Positions 1 through 7,787 of a stretch of DNA of 64,000 nucleotides are shown in pieces. Each line of letters opens with the position of its first letter. Positions within the stretch are counted from its first letter, which is position 1. The notes beneath the pieces were generated by a model, which worked only from the letters and a program-made list of their open reading frames with translations, ran no database searches and was not told the origin of the DNA. The position numbers and the translations under genes were made by a program. Source of the stretch: Burkholderiales bacterium (lineage in GTDB: Bacteria > Pseudomonadota > Gammaproteobacteria > Burkholderiales > Burkholderiaceae_C); contig JADJDV010000008.1 in assembly GCA_016702555.1 (NCBI GenBank), positions 24,815 through 88,814 of the forward strand, given 5' to 3'.

Positions 1-1
1 G

Positions 2-649
2 ATGCACCATTACTCGGGAACCTACCCGGCGGCCCGGTTTCGTGCTGGCGTGTTCGTGAAGGAGCCGTTCCAGCGTGAGCGATTGGCCGGTGTCGGCGTG
101 TTTTCGGTGCCGATGAACCAGCGCGTGATCCCCAGCTACTTTCCGGCACTCGCGCCCAATGAGGGCGTCGAACTGGGCCGGTTCGTGCTGGACGACAGCC
201 TGGCCGCGAACGCCGAGACCTGGGCGCTGGCCAGGATGCGACGGCTGCTGCGGCAGGCGCTGCCTGAAGTGCGGGGAATCGTGGCGTACTGCGATCCCAT
301 CGAACGGCGCGACGAGTGCGGCGAACTGGTCAAGCGTGGCCACGTGGGCACCATCTACAAGGCCGGGAACGCGCAGTACCGGGGCCGCTCCAGCGCGCGC
401 ATGCTGTGGCTGTCGCCCAGCGGCGCGAGCTTCGCCGACCGCACGCTCGCCAAGGTGCGGCTCGGAGAGACGGGCGAGCGCTATGCCCTGGAGCGCCTGG
501 CCGCGATGGATGCGCCCAGGCGATGCACGGGGGAGGGCGGCGCCGAATACATCCGGCGCCTTCAGGATGAAGGCTGGCTGCGCCGCGTGAAGCACCCTGG
601 GAATTTCGTTTTCACCTGGCCAGATGGTCGGGCAGGAGGTGGCCCTTAA
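2..649 (+). CDS. Mom-like (GNAT-fold) protein, possibly 5'-truncated by the window edge
   Basis: About 215 residues are visible. The reading frame is open to the first base, so the true start may lie outside the window. The pattern (a GVGVFSVP-type strand, the segment LGRFVLDD, then NAETWALARMRR, a YCDP element and the motif GHVGTIYKAGN) resembles phage Mu Mom and related GNAT-fold proteins found in phages and plasmids. Mom modifies adenine in DNA and so protects against restriction enzymes. If the assignment holds, this would be a protection function acting on plasmid DNA, which fits its place near the leading side of the transfer origin together with a DNA methyltransferase at 4716-5549. 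No cofactor site can be confirmed by eye. The gene ends just before a strong terminator at 659-690. Confidence 0.55.
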   Translation: MHHYSGTYPAARFRAGVFVKEPFQRERLAGVGVFSVPMNQRVIPSYFPALAPNEGVELGRFVLDDSLAANAETWALARMRRLLRQALPEVRGIVAYCDPIERRDECGELVKRGHVGTIYKAGNAQYRGRSSARMLWLSPSGASFADRTLAKVRLGETGERYALERLAAMDAPRRCTGEGGAEYIRRLQDEGWLRRVKHPGNFVFTWPDGRAGGGP

Positions 650-658
650 ACTTGTCCT

Positions 659-690
659 GCGCTTCGGAGTTTTCGAAGCGCGTTTTTTTG
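659..690 (+). terminator. Rho-independent terminator after the Mom-like gene
   Basis: A perfect 8-bp stem, GCGCTTCG (659-666) with CGAAGCGC (674-681), encloses a 7-nt loop and is followed by a run of seven T at 683-689. A second, weaker GC stem with nine T follows at about 698-726. Confidence 0.8.
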
Positions 691-729
691 AAGCCTTACC
701 CCGTCCATAGTGGCGGGTTTTTTTTTGTT

Positions 730-767
730 CTCATTCAGCAATCGTACCTGTACGATTACTGAATGAG
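730..767. promoter_or_regulatory. 38-bp near-perfect palindrome with core TCGTAC-CT-GTACGA
   Basis: The arms CTCATTCAG ... CTGAATGAG surround AATCGTAC-CT-GTACGATT; only one base pair and the two central bases break the symmetry. The same core recurs at 35370-35393 and 41803-41814. It lies between the upstream terminator and the toxin-antitoxin operon, about 113 bp before the antitoxin start. I infer a binding site for a dimeric plasmid regulator or a ParB-like protein; which one is not shown by the sequence. Confidence 0.6.
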
Positions 768-821
768 CCCGAACCTCTTCCTTTCGTTGCGAGGTATTCA
801 AGGGCTATGTGAATGCACGTG

Positions 822-851
822 ATCTAGAAATCCTGCACAATGGAACTAGAT
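822..851. promoter_or_regulatory. Inverted repeat in front of the antitoxin gene, possible autoregulatory operator
   Basis: ATCTAG (822-827) and CTAGAT (846-851) form an inverted repeat 30-60 bp upstream of the antitoxin start at 881. Type II toxin-antitoxin operons are usually repressed by the antitoxin at such a site. The arms are short, so this is tentative. Confidence 0.3.
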
Positions 852-880
852 AATGTTTGCTAACACATAAGGAGCCGACC

Positions 881-1345
881 ATGCAAAGCATGACCATCGA
901 GCAGTTGCGCGCGGCCACCCATGCCGGCGGCGTCGCCGGCGTGACCCTCAAGGGCCTGGGCGGCGCGTTCCTTGTCGAGATCGCCACGCGCAGCGGCGCT
1001 GCCGCGCTGCTCGCCAAGGCTCGCAGCAACGAGCCGCGCCGCTTCGGAAACCCTCTGGCCGCGTTGAACGTGCTGCGCGACATTGGCATCACGGTCGGGC
1101 AGTTCGACGCCAGCGCGTGGAACCCGGACGAGAAAGACGAGACACCTGGCAACCGCGGCCGGGCCGAGGCGCTGCGCAAGGCGCACCAGGCCGCCGCCTA
1201 CAACCAGTGGCTGGCCGCCGAGGTGCAGGACGCGATTGACGACCCGCGCCCGAATATCTCTCATGATGACGTGATGGCCGAGATGGATGCCGACATTGCC
1301 GAGATGACCGGAAGCGCCAAGCTGCCCAAGCGAAAGGGCCCTTGA
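881..1345 (+). CDS. RelB/ParD-type antitoxin with a long N-terminal extension
   Basis: 154 residues, starting at ATG 881 behind the Shine-Dalgarno AAGGAG (868-873). The C-terminal part, with the segment ISHDDVMAEMDADI near residue 130, looks like the toxin-neutralising tail of RelB-type antitoxins. The first ~75 residues (LRAATHAGG ... ALLAKARSN) are not a standard RHH or AbrB domain that I recognise, which makes this protein about twice the usual antitoxin length. It ends nine bases before a ParE/RelE-like toxin gene, so the two form an operon. By analogy it would bind and inactivate that toxin, repress the operon and help keep the plasmid in dividing cells. The family call rests mainly on the C-terminus and on the gene pair. 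Confidence 0.65.
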   Translation: MQSMTIEQLRAATHAGGVAGVTLKGLGGAFLVEIATRSGAAALLAKARSNEPRRFGNPLAALNVLRDIGITVGQFDASAWNPDEKDETPGNRGRAEALRKAHQAAAYNQWLAAEVQDAIDDPRPNISHDDVMAEMDADIAEMTGSAKLPKRKGP

Positions 1346-1354
1346 GCGCTGCCC

Positions 1355-1663
1355 ATGACTACTGTTCAGACACCGTACCGCATTGAATGGCGGCCGAAAG
1401 CGCGCGAGGACTTGCGTGCCATCGTGCGCTACATCGCCAAGGACAACCCACTGCGGGCGCGCACCTTCGGGCTGGAACTGCGCAACAAGACGCTGCCGCT
1501 GGCCGACCATCCTTCACTGGGCCGTCCTGGCCGGCCAGGATTGCCGGCCGGCGTGCGCGAACTCGTGGTGCATCGAAACTACATCGTGTTCTATCGCGCG
1601 CTGGATGCCGCGCGCACCGTTGAAATCCTGCGGCTGAAGCACGCAGCCCAGCAAACCCCCTGA
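1355..1663 (+). CDS. ParE/RelE-family toxin
   Basis: 102 residues. The N-terminus YRIEWRPKAREDLRAIVRYI and the C-terminal block GVRELVVHRNYIVFYR ... VEILRLKHA are the hallmark segments of the ParE/RelE fold. ParE members poison DNA gyrase, RelE members cut mRNA in the ribosome; the alpha-helical N-terminus with REDL and the RELV-x-HRNYIVFYR block favour the ParE side, but the target cannot be fixed from sequence alone. The gene follows the antitoxin by nine bases. Length is normal and nothing suggests inactivation. Confidence 0.82.
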   Translation: MTTVQTPYRIEWRPKAREDLRAIVRYIAKDNPLRARTFGLELRNKTLPLADHPSLGRPGRPGLPAGVRELVVHRNYIVFYRALDAARTVEILRLKHAAQQTP

Positions 1664-1889
1664 ACGCTGGGCGCTGCCCGCTGCGCGGTCACCGGACGCC
1701 CGCGCGCCCTTCGGGCGCTTTCCGCAGCTCGCCTATTCGGCTCGATCCTTCGGATTGCCGCTGCGCGGCACTGCTCCAGGCCGCCTGCGCAACGCTCATT
1801 GGGGGAAGTGCCTGCGGCACATCCCCAGCCGCTGGGCTGACCCCTGGGGTGAAGGCTACTGGCCGTGGGCCAGCAGCCTGAGCGTGCCA

Positions 1890-2291
1890 CGCTGCGCGCG
1901 GAGTGCCTGGCCAGCGGCGCCGCAGGCGCCGAGATCCACCAAGGGGAGGGCGTTTCTCGGGGAGAAACGCCAGGAGGCGCTGCGCCCTGGACCTGCACCT
2001 GCAGGTGATCCAAGGCCGAATCTGTTCATCAGGGCGCGAGGCAGGTTGTGTGCCAGCCAAGGCCGCGCCACGCGCTCGGGCGGCGGTGGCGTGCGACGGC
2101 TTCGGGAGCCCTCAGCGACGACCAACGAGGCCGCGCCCTGGGCCAGCTTGGGGCGCGAATGGGCGCTGCGCCCTGGGCGCTGGGCACGTGCGCGATTGAC
2201 CGGTGACATGGGCTTCGCCCATACCCAATACCGTTACACACTGGCACATTAAAAGGTGCATTATCAGGTGTATAACAGGTTAAAATACAGG
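1890..2291 (+). repeat. Dispersed repeat, copy A
   Basis: From 2023 to 2291 this stretch matches 4417-4685 with a constant offset of 2394 bases, so without net gaps; the part from about 1890 to 2022 is the diverged half of the same unit. It holds a perfect hairpin GGCGTTTCTC-GGG-GAGAAACGCC (1949-1971) and ATGGGC-TTC-GCCCAT (2208-2222), and ends in the upstream region of the gene at 2336. Related, more diverged copies lie at about 27290-27497 and 39595-39857. No gene was recognised between 1664 and 2335; the long open frames there are what GC-rich DNA gives by chance. Confidence 0.75.
2250..2291 (+). promoter_or_regulatory. AT-rich promoter-like segment with AGGTGTA element
   Basis: The 3' end of repeat copy A turns AT-rich. 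AGGTGTA lies at 2266-2272 and TAAAAT at 2281-2286. CAGGT occurs three times at 11-12 bp spacing (about one helical turn). The same segment precedes the methyltransferase (copy B, 4660-4666). I infer a regulated promoter; no convincing -35 box was found. Confidence 0.45.
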
Positions 2292-2335
2292 TACGGTGCA
2301 GCAATCAAGCGGTGCCGGTCATAAGGAAAATCATC

Positions 2336-3739
2336 ATGGCTTCACCTGAACAATGCGCGATCGATGCACCCGAGACGGACGCCCAGGCGCAGGCGCCGGA
2401 TTACCTCGGGACGGCCACCTACAGCCCGGAAGACAACAAACTTCGGTTCTACCCGTTCGCGCGACTGTCCAAGGAGGATTATCAGCGCGCCAAGGACGCG
2501 GGGTTTTCGTGGGCACCCCGCCAGGAGCTTTTCGTGGCCCCGATGTGGACGCCGGCCCGCGAAAACCTGATGCTGAAATGGTGCGGCGAGGTGGACGACG
2601 AAGACCGCACGCTCATGGAGCGCGCCGAGGACCGGGCCGACCGCTTCGACGGCTACAGCGAGCGCCGCAGCCAGGAGGCCGACGCGGTGCGCGCCAAGGT
2701 CAAGAGCATTTCGGATGGCATCCCCTTTGGCCAGCCGATCCTCGTCGGGCACCACAGCGAGCGCAGGGCGCGCAAGGATGCGCAGCGCATCGGTGACGGC
2801 ATCCGAAAGGCGGTGAAGCTGTGGGACACGAGCGAATACTGGGAGCGCCGGGCCGCAGCGGCGAAGCAGCACGCGCAGTACAAGGAGCGCCCGGACGTGC
2901 GGCATCGCCGCATCAAGGGCATCGAGGCCGACCTGCGCAAGGCCAGGAAGAACGAGGCCGAGGCGCAGGAACTGGGCCAGCTGTGGGCCGCCGAAGGTCT
3001 CGACCTTGAAAGAGCGAAGACGCTGGCCGACCGCGGTTATTTCTCGGTGAAGGAACGCGGGGAGCAATGGGGCACCTCAGCCTATACCCTGTTGACGCGC
3101 TCCGAAAACCCGTGGAACGTGGAGGACGTGGCCGCCGCGGCGATCCGGCTCTACGCCCGAGGCCTGGAGCATTCCCGGCGCTGGATCGCCCATTACGAAA
3201 ACCGCCTCGCCTACGAGCGCGCCATGCTCGCCGAGGATGGCGGCATCGCGGCCGATCAGTTCGACATTCAGCCGGGCGGACAGGTGCAGGTGCGCGGCGA
3301 ATGGCTGAACGTGGTCCGCGTCAACCGCAAGGAGGGCCGCATCGTCAGCGTGACGACGGATTGCCGCTTTGTCCGAGTGAAGGGCATCGAGGAGGTGCGC
3401 GACTACAAGGCGCCGAGCGCGGAGCGGGCCGCCGCCGTGCGGGCCATCACGAAGAAACCGCCATTGGCCAACTACCCGCATCCCGGCGCCGTGGAGATGA
3501 CCCAGGCCGAATGGAAGCGCACCCATGCCGACTACAAGGGCACGCGCGAGGCCGGCCAGGGCGCGCGGCAGGCCGGATTCTTCAGGCCCGAACTGCAAGA
3601 CCGGACCGAATCGAAGGAGCATGGACGCCATCGCGTGCGCACGGTGGTGCGCGGCGGCTCCCTGGTGTCCGTATTCCTCACAGATGCCAAGATCGTGCAG
3701 CCGCCCCAGGCCGCAGAGACCCAGGAGGCGGCAGGATGA
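2336..3739 (+). CDS. DUF3560-like plasmid protein
   Basis: 467 residues from ATG 2336, with AAGGAAA a few bases upstream; an earlier in-frame start would lack this site. The N-terminal block (TYSPEDNKLRFYPFARL, then KDAGFSWAPRQELFVAPMW) matches my memory of the DUF3560 family, which is common on conjugative plasmids and has no established biochemical role. The middle is rich in charged residues with coiled-coil character (about 100-230). The first of three overlapping genes in one operon (the next start, 3736, lies inside its stop codon). Its position behind repeat copy A and near the transfer origin suggests a leading-region gene expressed early after entry. The function is unknown. Confidence 0.7.
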   Translation: MASPEQCAIDAPETDAQAQAPDYLGTATYSPEDNKLRFYPFARLSKEDYQRAKDAGFSWAPRQELFVAPMWTPARENLMLKWCGEVDDEDRTLMERAEDRADRFDGYSERRSQEADAVRAKVKSISDGIPFGQPILVGHHSERRARKDAQRIGDGIRKAVKLWDTSEYWERRAAAAKQHAQYKERPDVRHRRIKGIEADLRKARKNEAEAQELGQLWAAEGLDLERAKTLADRGYFSVKERGEQWGTSAYTLLTRSENPWNVEDVAAAAIRLYARGLEHSRRWIAHYENRLAYERAMLAEDGGIAADQFDIQPGGQVQVRGEWLNVVRVNRKEGRIVSVTTDCRFVRVKGIEEVRDYKAPSAERAAAVRAITKKPPLANYPHPGAVEMTQAEWKRTHADYKGTREAGQGARQAGFFRPELQDRTESKEHGRHRVRTVVRGGSLVSVFLTDAKIVQPPQAAETQEAAG

Positions 3740-4026
3740 ACACGCTTCAGGCCTTGAAGCGCATCCACGCGGGCGAGCAGCAAGGCGAAAGCCTTGTGGA
3801 TGCGCCCATGCTGGATGCCGCCGCGCAGGTCGCCACCGGTGCCGGCGCCCTGGTCGAACTGATCGACGCGGCAGGGGACGCGCACGCGATCCTGACCAAC
3901 GTTCTTGCCCACCAGGGCGGGACGATGACGGCAGCAGATCGGCGCAGCCGGGGTGAACTGGCACAGCGGCTGCATTCCATTCTGGACGCCCTGCATGGCG
4001 TGCAGGGTTGCGGGGGTGGACGATGA
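3736..4026 (+). CDS. Small plasmid protein of unknown function
   Basis: 96 residues; the ATG overlaps the stop of the DUF3560-like gene (ATGA), so translation is probably coupled. The sequence is helical and has no recognised motif (MNTLQALKRIHAGEQQGESL at the start, a glycine-rich end). It overlaps the next small gene in the same way. Spacing and overlap support a real gene; the role is unknown. Confidence 0.6.
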   Translation: MNTLQALKRIHAGEQQGESLVDAPMLDAAAQVATGAGALVELIDAAGDAHAILTNVLAHQGGTMTAADRRSRGELAQRLHSILDALHGVQGCGGGR

Positions 4027-4226
4027 ACGGCACGGACCGCCCACGCATGGCGGCGACCTATGCACCCGGCACGGTGCGCGCTCGCCGGTGGCACGGCGAG
4101 GGCGATGTGCGCGGCTACCGTCCGCCCCCGGGCTGGTCGGCCTGCGCCGACCTCACCGACATCCACCCCATCACGGGCCGCGCCTTGCCGCGTTCCACGT
4201 GGTGGCTCATCGAGACGAAGGAATAG
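4023..4226 (+). CDS. Small plasmid protein of unknown function
   Basis: 67 residues, third in the 2336-4226 operon; its ATG overlaps the preceding stop codon. It is rich in Arg, Pro and Trp (RWHGEGDVRGYRPPPGW), with no known domain. The coupling to the two upstream genes is the main evidence that it is translated. Confidence 0.5.
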   Translation: MNGTDRPRMAATYAPGTVRARRWHGEGDVRGYRPPPGWSACADLTDIHPITGRALPRSTWWLIETKE

Positions 4227-4283
4227 CCGCTACCGGCACCACACCCAGGCCGCCCAGGCCTGGGGAATGCGGCTGGCGTGCCG

Positions 4284-4685
4284 CGCTGCGCGCCGAGAAC
4301 CTGGCCAGCGGCGCCACAGGCGCCGGACACCCACAAGACGAGCGCGTTTCTCGATGAGAAACGCGGGCGAATGCTGCGCCCAGGACATGCGCCTGCAGGT
4401 GATCCGGCGGGCATCTTGTTCATCAGGGCGCGAGGCAGGTTGTGTGCCAGCCAAGGCCGCGCCACGCGCTCGGGCGGCGGTGGCGTGCGACGGCTTCGGG
4501 AGCCCTCAGCGACGACCAACGAGGCCGCGCCCTGGGCCAGCTTGGGGCGCGAATGGGCGCTGCGCCCTGGGCGCTGGGCACGTGCGCGATTGACCGGTGA
4601 CATGGGCTTCGCCCATACCCAATACCGTTACACACTGGCACATTAAAAGGTGCATTATCAGGTGTATAACAGGTTAAAATACAGG
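4284..4685 (+). repeat. Dispersed repeat, copy B
   Basis: The second copy of the ~400-bp unit seen at 1890-2291. Bases 4417-4685 match 2023-2291 closely; 4284-4416 are diverged. The conserved hairpin is here CGCGTTTCTC-GAT-GAGAAACGCG (4343-4365). Its outermost pair is C-G where copy A has G-C, a compensatory change that points to selection on the folded RNA or DNA. The unit ends in the promoter-like segment of the methyltransferase gene, with AGGTGTA at 4660-4666. Confidence 0.75.
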
Positions 4686-4715
4686 CATGTTAAGACAGCA
4701 TGCAGAGGCAAGATT

Positions 4716-5549
4716 ATGGCCAAACTGACGAAAGCCCAGCGCAAGGCGCATGCCGAGGCCTGCAAGATTCTGCAGAAGGATGCGCTGTCCATCGACGAGA
4801 AAATCTTCGTGCTGGAGAACTGGCACGAAGGCGCGGAGCACATGAACGGCGCGATCGGCGCGCACTTCACGCCGAGCGGACTGGCCCGCGACTTCGCCAT
4901 CGATGCGGGCGGCGGGCGGCGCGTGATCGATCTGTGCGCGGGCATCGGCGGCCTGGGCTTCTGGCTGGACCTCGATGGCCGTGCGGGGGAGATGGTTTGC
5001 GTGGAGGTGAACCCGGCCTATGTCGAAGTCGGACGCAAGATCCTGCCGCAGGCGCAATGGATCTGCGGCGACGTGTTCGCGCTGCCTGATCTTGGATGGT
5101 TCGACCTCGCCATATCAAACCCGCCATTCGGGCGCAGTGCCGCGCGCTCGGCCCGGCAGGGCGCGCGCTACACCGGCGCGAGCTTTGAATATCACGTGAT
5201 GGACATGGCCGCCGACATGGCCGGGCGGGGCGCTTTCATCGTTCCCCAGAGCAGCGCACCCTTTCGCCTCAGCGGCGCGCCGCACTACACCGTCACGCGA
5301 AGCGATGCCATCAGCGAGTTGTACGAGCAGACCGGCATTGAAATGGCCGCCGGCTGCGGGGTGGATACCAGTTTCTACCGCAACGACTGGCACGACGTGG
5401 CGCCACTGTGTGAAGTGGTGCTGTGCGAGTTTGAAGAAGCCCAGGCCTACCGCGAAGCGCATCCGCCGAAGTCCACGACCGCGCGGGCCGTGCGGAGCCA
5501 GCACGCGGCGGCACACGATGACGGGCGACAGGCGGCGCTCTTTGCGTGA
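4716..5549 (+). CDS. Orphan adenine-type DNA methyltransferase
   Basis: 277 residues from ATG 4716. It contains the SAM-binding motif I (VIDLCAGIGGLGF, around residue 73) and the catalytic motif IV NPPF (135-138), which together mark N6-adenine or N4-cytosine methyltransferases; the order of motifs fits the N6 class. No restriction endonuclease gene is next to it, so it would act as an orphan enzyme, perhaps protecting incoming plasmid DNA. It sits behind repeat copy B, so it is probably controlled like the 2336-4226 operon behind copy A. The target sequence cannot be deduced. A small gene of unknown role follows after 24 bases. Confidence 0.8.
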   Translation: MAKLTKAQRKAHAEACKILQKDALSIDEKIFVLENWHEGAEHMNGAIGAHFTPSGLARDFAIDAGGGRRVIDLCAGIGGLGFWLDLDGRAGEMVCVEVNPAYVEVGRKILPQAQWICGDVFALPDLGWFDLAISNPPFGRSAARSARQGARYTGASFEYHVMDMAADMAGRGAFIVPQSSAPFRLSGAPHYTVTRSDAISELYEQTGIEMAAGCGVDTSFYRNDWHDVAPLCEVVLCEFEEAQAYREAHPPKSTTARAVRSQHAAAHDDGRQAALFA

Positions 5550-5573
5550 TCGCCAGGGAACGAGCCGCAAGCC

Positions 5574-5948
5574 ATGAGGTTCCACCGTTTCGAGGCCTAC
5601 CGGCCCTATGAAGTGACGCCGCGCAAGCTGTCGGCCCTGGCGCGCCGCCAGCGCGCCGAGCGCGAGGCGCTGCCCTTGTTCGCCGAGCAGATCGCGGCCG
5701 AACAGCCCAGCGCGGCAGAGGTGATGGCCCAGCGCAGCACGCAATGGACGCGCGCGTTCCGGCGCGACAGGGATCGCGCGGCCGAGCAGTGGCGGAGAGG
5801 GCGGCGCGAGCTTCGGGCACTGCCCGAAGCGCAGCGCGCATGGTTCCTGCAGTACTGGCAGCAGGAATGGCGCGGCCCTTTGACCGCGCACTATCTGCTG
5901 ATGCTGCTGAACATGGCGCGCACCGGGCGGCTGCAGGACGAGCAGTAA
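5574..5948 (+). CDS. Conserved-looking plasmid protein of unknown function
   Basis: 124 residues, 24 bases downstream of the methyltransferase and probably in its operon. It is highly charged and helical, with many Arg and Glu residues and a C-terminal hydrophobic patch (HYLLMLLNMART). No domain was recognised. The codon pattern (GC-rich third positions throughout) and the operon position support a real gene. The 125 bases that follow, up to the stbC-like stop, are GC-rich with several small stems and no gene. Confidence 0.5.
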   Translation: MRFHRFEAYRPYEVTPRKLSALARRQRAEREALPLFAEQIAAEQPSAAEVMAQRSTQWTRAFRRDRDRAAEQWRRGRRELRALPEAQRAWFLQYWQQEWRGPLTAHYLLMLLNMARTGRLQDEQ

Positions 5949-6073
5949 GGCAGGCGCGCCCTGGCCGGCGGGCGGCCGGCGCGGTGGCGGCCGCTTGCGC
6001 TGGCCGTCACCGCGCGCCGCGTCCTGCGGCCGCGGCGACGAACTGACGGGCGCTTGCGCGGCCCGCCAGTCCG

Positions 6074-6586
6074 CTACTGCGAGCCAGCCGCCTGGATCGC
6101 GCGCTTGGCGCCTGCATCGAGCGCGGGCCACGCTTTCAGCGTGGCAGTGCCGACCTGCACGGCGGTGCGCTGCTGCACCAGGCGCGTAGTGGCGTAGGCT
6201 GCCCATCCCGAGACGCAGATCAACACCACGACGAGCAGCACGGCCAGGCCGCCGAAACGCCTGCCCGCCCTGGGCGGCGGGCCGCCCGGGCGCCGGGCGG
6301 CGCCGACAGCACCCGCCTCGATGCGGGCGGCGGCATTCTCCAGCCGCTGCGCGGCCGCCACCATGCCGCGGCCGGCTTCGCCGGCCTTGGCCAGGTCGGC
6401 GCGCACGCCCTGCACCAGGCCGCCCAGCTGCTCCAGATCCGCATCCAGCTCGGTGTGGCACAGGCGCTGCGTGTCCTGCAACTCGCCGTGTTCCCGCTGC
6501 GCCCGCTCCAGCCGCTCCAGCAGGTCGGCGAAGTCGGCCATCAAGACCTTGACGGCCGCGTCGCGGGCGGTGGTCGGCGCGTTCAT
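6074..6586 (-). CDS. stbC: StbC-like protein with one membrane segment
   Basis: 170 residues on the minus strand; its ATG overlaps the stop of the ATPase gene (ATGA). The first ~100 residues are a coiled coil (DFADLLERLERAQREH onward), followed by a Pro/Arg-rich linker and a single membrane helix (GLAVLLVVVLICVSGWAAY) near residues 115-135. It is third in an operon whose first two members resemble stbA and stbB of the IncW plasmid R388. The name is by position; StbC in R388 has no firmly established role. A membrane-anchored coiled coil could tether the StbB ATPase to the envelope, which is an inference. Confidence 0.55.
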   Translation of the reverse strand: MNAPTTARDAAVKVLMADFADLLERLERAQREHGELQDTQRLCHTELDADLEQLGGLVQGVRADLAKAGEAGRGMVAAAQRLENAAARIEAGAVGAARRPGGPPPRAGRRFGGLAVLLVVVLICVSGWAAYATTRLVQQRTAVQVGTATLKAWPALDAGAKRAIQAAGSQ

Positions 6587-7323
6587 TTCTTGCCGATGCC
6601 GATGATCTTCCAGACTTCGGCCAGATTCTCCTGCGCGGTTTGCGCCAGGTCCTTGTTCATCTGGCCGTCCACCGCCTCTTCCATGCCCGAAAGATCGCCC
6701 GCTGCGCGGGCCTCGGTGCGCTTCGCGCGCCAATCGGTCTTGTCCTCGGCCAGTTCGCGGATGGTCTTGCCCGAACCCTTCACGCGGTCGTACAGCTCGT
6801 TGCTGACGACCACGGCCTCGGGCTTGTAGGCGGCCCGGTTGCCGGTGGATTCGAGGTAGCCGTAGATCTGGCTGTAGGCGTCGACCAGGGACACGCCATC
6901 ATTGGCGAACTGGTTGAAGACGACCCGAATGCGCTTGGGGTCAAACCCGCGCTCGGCGAGCCATTCCAGCGTGGAGATCGTGTCGCGCTGCTGCTTTTCC
7001 TGGGGCACCACGGGCACGACGATCAAATCGATCTCGTGAACGGCGCTTTTGAATTTCTTCATTTCCGCCATGAACCGGGTGACGTTGGACGCGCCCACAT
7101 CGAGAATCACGTCGCCTTCGGCCATCATCAGCTCACGGAATATTTCTCGAAAGCTGGAGGCCTCGATTTCCTCGACTTCGATGCCTTGAATCGTATCGGC
7201 GTCGGAGGAATTGACCGACTCGACAGAAATGATTTTGGCGCCAGGCCGCATTGCTGCGAAAAGATGAACGGCCAGTGTGCTCTTGCCGACGTTACCGGAC
7301 AGATTGATGAGTGCAATGTTCAT
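6583..7323 (-). CDS. stbB: StbB-like ParA-superfamily ATPase
   Basis: 246 residues. A deviant Walker A motif NLSGNVGKSTLA is near the N-terminus, a DVILDVGAS element (Walker B-like region) around residue 75, and VVPVVPQEKQ follows, all typical of small ParA-like ATPases. In R388 StbB acts with StbA to balance plasmid stability against conjugation. Here it overlaps both neighbours by a few bases (7320-7323 and 6583-6586), so the three genes are one operon. The lysine and serine of Walker A are intact, so it should bind ATP. It differs from the segregation ATPase at 35618, which has the standard KGGVGKST motif and a ParB partner. Confidence 0.78.
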   Translation of the reverse strand: MNIALINLSGNVGKSTLAVHLFAAMRPGAKIISVESVNSSDADTIQGIEVEEIEASSFREIFRELMMAEGDVILDVGASNVTRFMAEMKKFKSAVHEIDLIVVPVVPQEKQQRDTISTLEWLAERGFDPKRIRVVFNQFANDGVSLVDAYSQIYGYLESTGNRAAYKPEAVVVSNELYDRVKGSGKTIRELAEDKTDWRAKRTEARAAGDLSGMEEAVDGQMNKDLAQTAQENLAEVWKIIGIGKK

Positions 7324-7784
7324 GGTTTGTTCTTGCGTTTGATAAGTTTGCTGAAATCCTGGCGGCTGACAGCGCGTGCGCGGCGTAATTCATCAGACGC
7401 CGAGGTGAAACCGGGTTTTGCCGTTGCATCCGATTCGGACATTTTCAATTCGACGGGTCTTTTCTCCAGCTTTCCGAAAATCAGTGGCGACAGGCCCCCA
7501 GGCGCTGGTTGCGAAACTGGAGGTCTGGCCGCCAGGCGCGCGTGATGCTTGCGCATCTCGCGCGCGTACAGGTTCTCGTAGTAGGCGGGCGTCAGATCCA
7601 GACCACCGGAGGTGATCGCCACGTGGATCTGGGCATGGGAGAACCCATCCTGTCTAGCCGCATTGATCTGGTGCAGCGCCTTGGCCAGGATCGCGGCCTT
7701 CTTCTTCAGGCCCAGTTCGACGGCTCCGGCCACAGCTGCGCGGACACGGCCGAGGGCCGAGGTGGATTCGCCTGTATCGATCAC
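7320..7784 (-). CDS. stbA: StbA-like DNA-binding protein
   Basis: 154 residues if translation begins at GTG 7784; a longer frame reaches 7940 but would run through the direct-repeat array and promoter region, so I prefer the short form. The segment ALGRVRAAVAGAVELGLKK, then AKALHQINAARQDGFSHAQI and GGLDLTPAYYENLYARE resemble the N-terminal DNA-binding domain of R388 StbA. StbA of R388 binds direct repeats of 11-bp period, represses its operon and is needed for stable inheritance. Two arrays of 11-bp repeats lie immediately upstream (7788-7885), matching that picture. The C-terminal third is a low-complexity basic linker. Confidence 0.62.
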   Translation of the reverse strand: MIDTGESTSALGRVRAAVAGAVELGLKKKAAILAKALHQINAARQDGFSHAQIHVAITSGGLDLTPAYYENLYAREMRKHHARLAARPPVSQPAPGGLSPLIFGKLEKRPVELKMSESDATAKPGFTSASDELRRARAVSRQDFSKLIKRKNKP

Positions 7785-7787
7785 TTT

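Noticed and set aside
1755..2252. Open frames in the repeat region 1664-2335
   Set aside because: They follow the repeat, have no start signals, and the same frames break in the diverged copies.
3067..4026. Plus-strand frame of 319 codons running into the 3736 gene
   Set aside because: The first 220 codons are a frame-shifted shadow of the DUF3560-like gene; only the part from 3736 is kept.
5115..6461. Minus-strand open frame of 448 codons
   Set aside because: It lies opposite the methyltransferase 3' part and the 5574-5948 gene and has Arg/Gly/Ala-rich low-complexity text; a shadow of GC-rich coding DNA.
6640..7545. Plus-strand open frame of 301 codons
   Set aside because: Antisense to the stbB-like ATPase, which has clear motifs; the plus-strand protein resembles nothing.
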